64,000 nt of DNA, taken from positions 62,001-126,000 of the forward strand of contig DATEOC010000039.1 of assembly GCA_035274425.1 (NCBI GenBank), written 5' to 3'. A program made the position numbers and the translations under genes. Each line of letters begins with the position of its first letter. Positions within the stretch are counted from its first letter, which is position 1. Below, one piece after another: positions 57,107-64,000 of the stretch. The DNA comes from JADMIH01 sp035274425. Lineage in GTDB: Bacteria; Chloroflexota; Chloroflexia; QHBQ01; JADMIH01. Under the pieces are notes generated by a model. It saw only the letters and a list, made by a program, of their open reading frames with translations, searched no databases and had not been told where the DNA came from.

Positions 57107-58387
57107 TTACTGGTTGCCCGACGGGCAAATAACGTCTAGCCCGCCCATATAGGGACGTAGCACGTGTGGGATTACCACCGAGCCATCTTCCTGCTGGCAG
57201 TTCTCAAGGATGGTGGCCCAGGTGCGGCCTATAGCGAGGCCCGAACCGTTGAGGGTGTGCACGAACCTCGGCCTGGAGTCGGCGTCTGGACGGTAGCGGA
57301 TGCCTGCACGGCGCGCCTGGAAGTCCTCGAAGGTGCTGCACGACGAAATCTCGCGGTAGGTGTCCTGGCTTGGGAGCCACACTTCCACATCGTAGGTCTT
57401 GGCCGAGCTAAAGCCGAGGTCTCCCGTACATAGCGCCATCACGCGGTAGGGTATCTCAAGACGCTTCAGCACCTCTTCGGCGTTATGCGTGAGGCTCTCA
57501 AGCTCGTCATAGCTCGTTTCGGGCGTGACGAATTTTACGAGCTCTACTTTGTTGAACTGGTGCACGCGTATGACGCCGCGCACGTCGCGCCCTGCCGACC
57601 CCGCCTCGCGCCTGAAGCATGGGGTGAAAGCGGTATAGTAGATGGGTAGCTGGTCGGCGCTCAGTATCTCCTCGCGCAGGAGGTTGGTGAGAGGCACTTC
57701 GGCGGTGGGGGCCAGGTATAGGTCGTCCTGCGTTCTATACATGTCTTCGGCGAACTTGGGGAGCTGGCCCGTACCGATCATGCTATCTTCGTTGATGAGG
57801 ACGGGTGGGAAGACCTCTGTGTAGCCATGCTCGCGGGTGTGCAGGTCGAGCATGAAGTTGATGATGGCGCGTTCCAGGAGAGCGCCCCTGCCCATGAGAG
57901 CGTAGAAGCGCGCGCCACTTATCTTGCTCGCCCGCTCGAAATCTACAAGGCCCAACTTGACGCCTATATCCCAGTGGGGTAGAGGCTCGAAGTCGAACTG
58001 CCGAGGCTCGCCCCAGGAGCCGACCAGCCTGTTGTCGTGCTCGTCTTTCCCAACGGGTGTGGTCTCGTGTGGGATATTGGGGATGCGGAGCATGACGTCT
58101 CTGAGCTGGCGGTCTACCTCGTCCGTCTGGCGGTCCAGGTCGCTGATGCGCGGGCCGATTCCCTTCGACTCCTCGATGAGGGCCGCGCGCTCCTGGGGAG
58201 CGGCCCTGGGCACTTGCTTCGATAGCTCGTTGCGGCGGGCCTGTAAGCTCTCTTTCTCGACGAGTAGAGTGCGGCGCTGCTCGTCCAACTCAAGCACGCG
58301 GTCTACAATGCTGTCGTCCTCGTTGCGGGTGCGCAGCGCCTGTCGTAGTCTGTCCGGCTCTTCGCGGACCAATCTTATATCTAGCAT
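57107..58387 (-). CDS. serS: Seryl-tRNA synthetase
   Basis: 426 residues; cytoplasmic class II aminoacyl-tRNA synthetase that charges tRNA-Ser. The N-terminal helical arm (MLDIRLVREEPDRLRQAL, then a long coiled coil) is followed by the class II core with GTGQLPKFAEDMY, TAEVPLTNL, FRREAGSAGRDVRGVIRVHQFNKVEL and the C-terminal NGSGLAIGRTW motif 3. ATG 58387 is chosen because AGGAGGGA lies just upstream; the frame could begin 21 bases earlier. The gene converges on the Excalibur gene. Confidence 0.97.
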   Translation of the reverse strand: MLDIRLVREEPDRLRQALRTRNEDDSIVDRVLELDEQRRTLLVEKESLQARRNELSKQVPRAAPQERAALIEESKGIGPRISDLDRQTDEVDRQLRDVMLRIPNIPHETTPVGKDEHDNRLVGSWGEPRQFDFEPLPHWDIGVKLGLVDFERASKISGARFYALMGRGALLERAIINFMLDLHTREHGYTEVFPPVLINEDSMIGTGQLPKFAEDMYRTQDDLYLAPTAEVPLTNLLREEILSADQLPIYYTAFTPCFRREAGSAGRDVRGVIRVHQFNKVELVKFVTPETSYDELESLTHNAEEVLKRLEIPYRVMALCTGDLGFSSAKTYDVEVWLPSQDTYREISSCSTFEDFQARRAGIRYRPDADSRPRFVHTLNGSGLAIGRTWATILENCQQEDGSVVIPHVLRPYMGGLDVICPSGNQ

Positions 58388-58406
58388 CGTTCTTCCCTCC
58401 TGACCC

Positions 58407-58490
58407 AAAGTCCAAAGTCCAAAGTTATCGTCTGTCGTCTGTCGTCTGTCGTCTGTCGTCTGTCGTCTGTCGTCTGTCGTCTGTCGTCTA
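58407..58490. repeat. AAAGTCC and TCGTCTG 7-bp arrays
   Basis: Two AAAGTCC units (58407-58420) and a third partial unit are followed by eight perfect TCGTCTG units (58428-58483) and one TCGTCTA. They sit in the leader of serS (reverse strand). Confidence 0.93.
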
Positions 58491-58557
58491 TAATAACAAA
58501 CCCCCGACGCATAGCGTAAGGGGTTATGCTGAAGCCTGGCGCACTAGGCGGGGGGCT

Positions 58558-59094
58558 TCAGCTCGCGTTGCTAGAGGACGCCTGCAAGCCGGGGAGATAC
58601 ATCAGCCACTCATCGAGCGGGCCGCTCTCTATGTAGCGGTAGACCATGAGGTAGACGTTCGACTTTGGCTCGCGGGGCATACGTGCCAGGTGCATCCGCG
58701 CCTCGGCCAGCATCTTGCCGCCTTTGCGGTGGTTGCAGCCCGGGCAGGCGCTCGCCAGGTTCTCCCAGGTGTGGGGGCCACCCTTGCTGCGGGGGATTAC
58801 GTGGTCCAGGGTGAGGTCGCGGGTGTGCTTGCCGCAATACTGGCAGGTGTAATTGTCGCGGATGAAGATTTCTTTGCGGCTGAGGCGGGCGCGCGGCCTG
58901 GGACGCCTGATCATGTACGAGAGGCGTATGACCGATGGGCAATGGATACTGAGTGTAGGAGTGTGTATCACCTGGTGGTTTAGCTCCAGCACCTCTGCTT
59001 TGCCGCACAGCACCAGTACCAGGGCGCGCTTGACGTTGCAGACGTTCAGCGGCTCGAAGTTCTGGTTCAGTACCAACACGGGAGCGTTGTACAC
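58558..59094 (-). CDS. HNH endonuclease domain protein
   Basis: 178 residues. CQYCGKHTRDLTLDHVIPRSKGGPHTWENLASACPGCNHRKG is the HNH core with two CxxC zinc pairs, DH at the active site and an N in the second part. An N-terminal 60-residue domain (LVLNQNFEPLNVCNVKRALV) matches the common family of stand-alone HNH proteins in Chloroflexota and Actinobacteria. The start is GTG 59094. The role is unclear, possibly DNA repair or defence. Confidence 0.88.
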   Translation of the reverse strand: MYNAPVLVLNQNFEPLNVCNVKRALVLVLCGKAEVLELNHQVIHTPTLSIHCPSVIRLSYMIRRPRPRARLSRKEIFIRDNYTCQYCGKHTRDLTLDHVIPRSKGGPHTWENLASACPGCNHRKGGKMLAEARMHLARMPREPKSNVYLMVYRYIESGPLDEWLMYLPGLQASSSNAS

Positions 59095-59253
59095 TGACGT
59101 TTCCTTTTCTACTACCGTTCCTTATCCGCAAGACCTACTACTAATATTAGAGCGCGGCCTCTCCACATGGAGCTACCGCCCTCTAAGGTCCATTGTACCA
59201 TGTCAATGAAGTAATATCAATAAGACTGGAGATGGATTTGGGGGAGGACGAAG

Positions 59254-59345
59254 GACGAAGGAGTGAAACGTGATGCGTGATGCGTGATGCGTGATGCGTG
59301 ATGCGTGATGCGTGATGCGTGAAACGTGGTGATAGACGATAGACT
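59254..59345. repeat. 7-bp arrays, including seven GATGCGT units
   Basis: GACGAAG, GTGAAAC, GATGCGT (seven units) and GATAGAC units follow one another. The rest of the 59095-59658 gap holds the palindromic element at 59410 and no gene. Confidence 0.9.
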
Positions 59346-59409
59346 ATCGGGTGAGATGGTTGAAGGGGGAGTGGTCACTGGCAATATATAGCGGAACTGT
59401 AAAGCTATG

Positions 59410-59494
59410 CCTGTCATTCCGAACGCAGTGAGGAATCTCCGTGCTCGCCAAGTGGAGGGATTTCTAGATTCCTCACTGCGTTCGGAATGACAGG
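59410..59494. repeat. CCTGTCATTC palindromic element, copy 5
   Basis: An 85-bp copy; arms CCGAACGCAGTGAGGAATCT and AGATTCCTCACTGCGTTCGG are exact complements. The GCAGTG variant differs from copy 4 (GAAGTG) in both arms at the paired position, a compensatory change. Confidence 0.85.
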
Positions 59495-59658
59495 TAGAAA
59501 GGTGCTTCGTTAACCGAAAGTTCCCATGTCTTAGTACTCTTCCTATGCGAGTCAGTGTTATACATCACCGGTAACTCTTATAATACTCAAGAGGAAGCTT
59601 AACTCCCGATTCGTATAGTGATAGCCGCAATCGCTGTACGTGGTAGTGGGAGAGCTTA

Positions 59659-61404
59659 GTGCCTATGCGTACTTTTATCAAAGCACAAAAGCTGATCGTG
59701 CCGGTGTCGCTGTACGTGGTGGCGGCGGCGCTGCTTCTTTTTCGCATTGGGGGGCACCCGCCCTTCGTCTATAACTGGGATAGTTATACGGCGTGGGGGC
59801 TGTTCGGCTTCTGGGACCACCCTTCGCTGGACGTTCTGCGACTCAACCAGGGACTCATGACCGATAGCAGTCATTCCGCACTGACTATCTTACCTGCGTG
59901 GCTGGGGTTGGCGGTTGGGGGGATCGGGTTGGCCGCGCTGCGTGCGCCTTTCGCGCTCATCGCGGCGGGGGCCGTGCCCCTATTGTGGCTGGTGGGGCGG
60001 CGGATGTTCGGGCAGAGCGTGGGTTTACTGGCTGCGATATTGCTCGCCCTCTCCCCGGTATTTCTGCTTTATGGTAGGACGGCTACATTGGTTGGTATAT
60101 CGCTCGTGCCTGCCTTGCTGACTATTTATGCTTTGATGCGCGTGTTGCAGAGGCCCCAGGGTTGGGGGTGGCTCGTGGGGCTTCAGATATTGCTTCTGCT
60201 GGGCGCATACGCTTACGCGCCGATACGCTTCCTGTGGCCTCTGAGCCTCATGCTCCTGCTGGTGGAGTGGATATGGAGGCGGAGCGAGCGCCGTGCCTTG
60301 CTAGTGGCGTTCGGTGTGACTATAGTTACGCTGCCCGCCATGCTCGTAGCGGTCCAGTACGGGCCGGGTGGTGGCCCTATAAGCACACTCTCCGAATACT
60401 ACGGGGGGAGGGGAGAGCAGATCGGCGCGCTCAGCTCCAAGCCCCAGGAGTACGCTTACTATATTGAGCTTACACCTGAGGAGAAGGTCGAGGGGAAGCC
60501 GATAGGCAGCCCGATTGAGCTTGCATGGAGGCTTGTGTCTCGCAACACTCTTGACTATGCCAATCTGCTGTTTGATTGGGACACCCGCCCCGCCCTGCGC
60601 GACTACTGGAATTCGCGAGGCCGCCTTTACCCGATGCTCCTTGTGCCATTCTTCTTGCTGGGGCTTGGGCGCGCTGCATGGCGGGGACGAAAGCGAGCGG
60701 GGCTGGAATACAGGGTGTTGCTGGTCCTCTTTTTCGGGTTCGGATTGCCCCTACTTCTGACCTCGCGGGTTCACATCGGCAGGCTTATCTTCGTGCTACC
60801 CTTGCTGATGGTTATCGTGTCGCTTGGCTATACGTGGGCGGCGGGGTGGGTAGTGCGGCGCGTGCGCAAATGGCTATCTCGGCGGTCCGAGGGGGTGTCG
60901 GCAGCGCGTGGATGGCGGCGGTTCGTCCCTGCTGCGCTCACGCTTTCTCTGATAGCGGGCGTTGGCTGGCTCACATGGCTCGATTATCATAACTCGCCCC
61001 CGCCTGGGCGAGAGAGCGCAACCGTGGCTGCCCTCAAGGCGGTCCTGCCCGAAGCTCAAATGAGTGGTGGGGTCGCCGTCGTTGTGAATCGTAGCAAGAT
61101 CCGCGTATTCGAGGAGATAGACTTCGTACCATACTGGTTAGACTTGAACGGGAGCTACCGCTACATCAACCTGTTTGAAAGTGGTGAGCTTTATGTACCT
61201 CCAGCCCCCTCTGCGAGCGATCCTCGCCCACCCCTCTACCTGGGCGGTATCATGGCCCGCCTCGAAAAGCCGGAAAGTGTGCCCAACTACTGCGGCAACA
61301 TCTATTACGTAGACCCCGCTGTCGAATCGCAATTCCTGGACGCTATGAAGAACCGCTCACGCTTTTGCAGCAACAAGTTGAAGTATAAGTTGTTGCCGTG
61401 GTAG
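59659..61404 (+). CDS. GT39/PMT-like membrane glycosyltransferase
   Basis: 581 residues with about ten helices. The first extracytoplasmic loop contains NWDSYTAWGLFGFW, with Asp 41 at the position of the catalytic Asp in PMT/ArnT-type (GT-C) enzymes. TM segments follow in the C-terminal direction, and about 110 C-terminal residues lie outside the membrane. It likely transfers a sugar from a polyprenyl carrier to protein or lipid; the GT2 gene at 40378 is of the kind that makes such donors, though the two genes are far apart. GTG 59659 with GGGAGAG upstream. Confidence 0.78.
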   Translation: MPMRTFIKAQKLIVPVSLYVVAAALLLFRIGGHPPFVYNWDSYTAWGLFGFWDHPSLDVLRLNQGLMTDSSHSALTILPAWLGLAVGGIGLAALRAPFALIAAGAVPLLWLVGRRMFGQSVGLLAAILLALSPVFLLYGRTATLVGISLVPALLTIYALMRVLQRPQGWGWLVGLQILLLLGAYAYAPIRFLWPLSLMLLLVEWIWRRSERRALLVAFGVTIVTLPAMLVAVQYGPGGGPISTLSEYYGGRGEQIGALSSKPQEYAYYIELTPEEKVEGKPIGSPIELAWRLVSRNTLDYANLLFDWDTRPALRDYWNSRGRLYPMLLVPFFLLGLGRAAWRGRKRAGLEYRVLLVLFFGFGLPLLLTSRVHIGRLIFVLPLLMVIVSLGYTWAAGWVVRRVRKWLSRRSEGVSAARGWRRFVPAALTLSLIAGVGWLTWLDYHNSPPPGRESATVAALKAVLPEAQMSGGVAVVVNRSKIRVFEEIDFVPYWLDLNGSYRYINLFESGELYVPPAPSASDPRPPLYLGGIMARLEKPESVPNYCGNIYYVDPAVESQFLDAMKNRSRFCSNKLKYKLLPW

Positions 61405-61408
61405 GTGG

Positions 61409-61566
61409 ACGACGGACGACGGACGACGGACGACGGACGACGGACGATAATGCGTGAAACGTGAAACGTGAAACGTGATGCGTGAGACTATAAGATAATG
61501 TCTGCCTACTGCTTGCTGCCTGCTGCTTTTTATCGTCTATCGTCTATCGTCTATCGTCTATCGTCC
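61409..61566. repeat. GACGGAC, AACGTGA and CTATCGT 7-bp arrays
   Basis: Six GACGGAC-type units, then GTGAAAC units, then (61532-61566) five TCGTCTA units in the inverted orientation. The first and third arrays could base-pair only weakly. Confidence 0.85.
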
Positions 61567-61631
61567 GGCAATTCTGTTACTTTTTCTTGCTATCTCACGA
61601 TGCTAATAGTGATACCTAACGAGACGAACTC

Positions 61632-62297
61632 ATGACACGTACACCTGAGCTACCTGAGCGCGGCGTAGGAGATTTAAGCATGGTGAGTGATATAGCACCT
61701 GTACCTGTGGGCGTGGCTGTGCCCTGGCAAGAGGGGGCATGGGAGCCTAATGCGATGAGCGATGATGCCCTGGCGGCGCGTGGCGATGCGACCAGCTTTA
61801 CGCATCTTTACAGGCGGCACCTGCGCCCGGTCTACAGCTATCTCTACGCACGGCTTGGCAACGCTCAGGAGGCAGAGGACCTGACCAGCCTTGCCTTCGA
61901 GCGGGCGTGGTCAAGTCTAAAGAAGTATAAGCACACGTCTACAGGCTCGTTCCGGGGGTGGCTGCTCACGGTAGCGCACCATGCCCTGGTTGACCAATAC
62001 CGCCGCAAAGAAGCTCAATCTGTGCCGATTGGCGATGCTGAAAGGGAGTTGCACGACCCGGCACGCGGCCCCGAAGAGCAGGCGATACTATCTGACCAGG
62101 TCAGCCAGGTGCTGCGGGCTATCGGTGAGCTGGGCCGCGAGCAGCAAGAGGTAGTGGGCCTGCGCTTCCTGGGTGAATTGGCTTACAAAGAGATAGCAAT
62201 AATCGTGGGCAAGCGTGAGGCAGCCGTCAAGATGATAGCCTACCGCGCCCTCGAAGAGATAAGGCGGAGGTTTGGTGATGAGTATGCGCCACGATAA
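61632..62297 (+). CDS. ECF-type RNA polymerase sigma factor
   Basis: 221 residues. Region 2 (FTHLYRRHLRPVYSYLYARL ... AQEAEDLTSLAFERAWSSLKKY ... FRGWLLTVAHHALVDQYRR) and region 4 (LGREQQEVVGLRFLGELAYKEIAIIV then REAAVKMIAYRALEEI) are clear. An N-terminal extension of about 50 residues precedes region 2 and is not conserved sigma sequence; ATG 61758 (SDDALAAR) is a possible later start. Its end overlaps the next gene by 20 bp, an arrangement typical of a sigma factor and its anti-sigma partner. Confidence 0.88.
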   Translation: MTRTPELPERGVGDLSMVSDIAPVPVGVAVPWQEGAWEPNAMSDDALAARGDATSFTHLYRRHLRPVYSYLYARLGNAQEAEDLTSLAFERAWSSLKKYKHTSTGSFRGWLLTVAHHALVDQYRRKEAQSVPIGDAERELHDPARGPEEQAILSDQVSQVLRAIGELGREQQEVVGLRFLGELAYKEIAIIVGKREAAVKMIAYRALEEIRRRFGDEYAPR

Positions 62298-64000
62298 TAT
62301 TGAGCCGGACGAGTTGGACTTACTGCTGAACGCGGCAGAGCGCGGCGTGGCCGGGCAGCTACTGCGTGCCGCGAGCGATGAGATAGAGCCGAGTGCTGAG
62401 TTCGCACAGGGTCTTGAAAACCGGTTGATGGCGAACGCGTCCAGTCGCGTTCAGCCTGAGCGCCCGGTCACCCAACGCCAAAGCAGCCTAACAGAGATCA
62501 TGGGCCGCTCGAAGAGACCTTCCGGCAATAACCGCACCATTGGCACGTTTGGCCGCTTCGGGCCAGCCGCGATGGGTGTGTTTGGAGCGGCAGCTATGCT
62601 ACTTCTGTTTATCGGTATGGCGGCGATGCTCAGCCTGAGGCAAGGGCAGTCAGATGAGCCTGCGGATAGTCGCAGCCTCGCTAAAGATTTCACCCTTTTG
62701 CATACACTATCATTATACCTCTCCGCGTCACCAAGCCAGGATGTACAGATGGCATGGTCTCCTAAAGGGAAGATGGTGGCTGCCGCGTTTGGATCAGGCG
62801 TATCTGTTTGGGACGGAGAGACAGGCCAATTTCTGTATATGATTCCCTTTGGCAATGTTGGCAATATAGAGTTCTCACCGGATGGCTCCCTGCTGGCTGT
62901 GGCTCTGAACTGGAACGTGCGCGAAGGGGGCGGGATTCAGCTAGTAGACACGCTGACTGGGCGCAAAGTCCGTTACCTCATTCCGGCAGGGGCTGTGAGC
63001 TTACAGGTAGGGACGAAGAGTATAAGCTGGTCGCCCGATGGCAGGCTGCTGGCCTCTGCCTCCGGGGAACCCTTCCCAGACTCATCTGCTTCAAGGGACG
63101 GAGTGATACACATATGGGAGGTTGGCACCGGCACAGAGTTGAGTAACATCAGGGTGCCTGCGGATGAAAGTGGTGATGCAGGTTTGGTTTCAAAAGTGAC
63201 CTGGTCTCCCACAGGAAATACCCTGGCTTCCTTATCAGGCAGAGGTGTTTTGCGCCTGTGGAATGCCCTTACAGGCCAGATGCTGCACTACCTTTCGCCA
63301 ATGAAGTTTTATGATGTTGGGCATGTGGAGTGGTCGCCCGATGGGAATATGGTAGCAGTTGTGGCAGAGCGCCAGGTAGAGGTATGGGATGTGGAGAGCG
63401 GTACTCTGTTGATGGTATTGCCTGAGAGTGTGCCTGATCTCCCCACGCCGATGCCGACGATTGAGGGTCCTGTACCTCCGGTTCTAACCTCCGTAGCGTC
63501 AACTGCTATTGCGCTAACCGGTATGGCACCTACTATCCTCCCTCAAGCGCGCAATGAACTGCATGCTACCTCGTCAGATTTCTTCAACATTACCAGCCTG
63601 TTATGGTCACCAGATAGTAGCACGCTCCTTACAGCAGATGGCGGGCATATAAGGCTGTGGGACCCTTCTACCGGGGAGGTCAAGCTAGCTATTGACGACA
63701 GAGCTTACTGGCTAGCATGGTCGCCGGACGGGAGCGCGTTGGCTGCCTCCGGCGATCTAGGCGGCGTAAGGATATTTGATGGAAATGGGACTCCGGTATC
63801 CACCCTTCCCTATGACGGCGCACGTCACCTCGCCTGGTCTGCCAACGGCAGGATGCTCGCCCTGAGTAGAGAGGTTTTCAAGACAGACCTGAAAATCGCC
63901 ATATGGGGTGTACGCTCAGAAGCTGAGCCGGTAGCGACTGCCACCGCAACAGGGGTCGCTACGCAGGTAGTGCCGACCATCGCGCCTACTCTAGCATCGA
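62278..64000 (+). CDS. Anti-sigma-like membrane protein with external WD40 propeller (partial)
   Basis: Open to the end of the window (574 codons, no stop). ATG 62278 lies inside the sigma gene, 20 bp overlap. About 95 cytoplasmic residues (EPDELDLLLNAAERGVAGQL) precede one membrane helix (about 105-122). The outer part is a WD40 propeller: repeated WSPDG/WSPTG units followed by VxVWDxETG-type strands (SVWDGETGQFLYMI, HIWEVGTGTEL, RLWNALTGQMLHYL, EVWDVESGTLL, RLWDPSTGEVKL). Pro/Thr-rich segments occur between blades. A propeller outside the membrane coupled to a sigma factor inside suggests a ligand sensor; that role is inference. Confidence 0.75.
   Translation, partial: MSMRHDNIEPDELDLLLNAAERGVAGQLLRAASDEIEPSAEFAQGLENRLMANASSRVQPERPVTQRQSSLTEIMGRSKRPSGNNRTIGTFGRFGPAAMGVFGAAAMLLLFIGMAAMLSLRQGQSDEPADSRSLAKDFTLLHTLSLYLSASPSQDVQMAWSPKGKMVAAAFGSGVSVWDGETGQFLYMIPFGNVGNIEFSPDGSLLAVALNWNVREGGGIQLVDTLTGRKVRYLIPAGAVSLQVGTKSISWSPDGRLLASASGEPFPDSSASRDGVIHIWEVGTGTELSNIRVPADESGDAGLVSKVTWSPTGNTLASLSGRGVLRLWNALTGQMLHYLSPMKFYDVGHVEWSPDGNMVAVVAERQVEVWDVESGTLLMVLPESVPDLPTPMPTIEGPVPPVLTSVASTAIALTGMAPTILPQARNELHATSSDFFNITSLLWSPDSSTLLTADGGHIRLWDPSTGEVKLAIDDRAYWLAWSPDGSALAASGDLGGVRIFDGNGTPVSTLPYDGARHLAWSANGRMLALSREVFKTDLKIAIWGVRSEAEPVATATATGVATQVVPTIAPTLAS

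Overview
The window reads as chromosome of a free-living member of the Chloroflexota (class not resolvable from sequence alone). This is inferred from the gene style: secreted proteins with Thr/Pro/Ala-rich linkers, FG-GAP/VCBS plus S-layer homology architecture, many lipoproteins, a stand-alone HNH endonuclease, paired ECF sigma/anti-sigma units, and intergenic regions crowded with short palindromic and 7-bp tandem repeats. Housekeeping genes are present (dnaN, serS, scpA, a ROK glucokinase), so it is not a plasmid or prophage. No rRNA, tRNA, CRISPR array or transposase was recognised.

Layout. 0.4-6.2 kb: cell-surface proteins (cupredoxin/glycosidase fusion, FG-GAP/SLH protein, alpha-carbonic anhydrase). 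6.3-9.8 kb: TetR regulator with promoter and operator, then an MMPL exporter. 9.8-14.3 kb: small reverse-strand proteins including an HExxH protein with an eCIS-effector-like N-terminus, and an ABC-2 exporter pair. 14.4-17.1 kb: possible DnaA-box array, a phosphotransferase and dnaN. 17.1-18.5 kb: unknown three-gene reverse cassette behind a consensus promoter. 18.9-20.4 kb: MarR regulator and quinone-oxidoreductase-like gene sharing an operator. 20.7-26.5 kb: three consecutive exoenzymes (M28 peptidase, two PQQ-type sugar dehydrogenases) that all end in the same two-copy surface module. 26.6-34.8 kb: hydrolase, membrane glycosyltransferase-like protein, PhnD-like binding protein, sigma/anti-sigma pair, and a large protein of unknown function. 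35.2-40.0 kb: CAP-domain lipoprotein and two paralogous lipoproteins with a conserved Cys/His/Asp set. 40.4-47.4 kb: GT2, ROK kinase, site-2 protease, HD protein, methyltransferase, cupin, ScpA, SAM hydrolase. 47.5-50.5 kb: a bacterial NLR-like EAD1-NACHT protein of visibly lower GC. 50.9-59.1 kb: LysM/M23 peptidase, GAF-GAF-PAS-GGDEF-EAL protein, module/Excalibur protein, SerS, HNH. 59.6-64.0 kb: GT39-like enzyme, ECF sigma factor, and an anti-sigma/WD40 protein running off the end.

Two themes dominate. First, a surface-display theme: one duplicated ~85-residue module (hallmark QYFERAVFE) is attached to five different secreted proteins. Second, repeat biology: at least nine unrelated tandem-repeat sequences all have a 7-bp unit, and some have entered coding sequences; four further dispersed hairpin/repeat families and very long palindromes sit at gene ends. 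The strongest candidates for undescribed biology are the surface module family, the Cys/His/Asp lipoprotein pair, the eCIS-effector-like gene pair, the 7-bp repeat phenomenon and the EAD1-NACHT protein.
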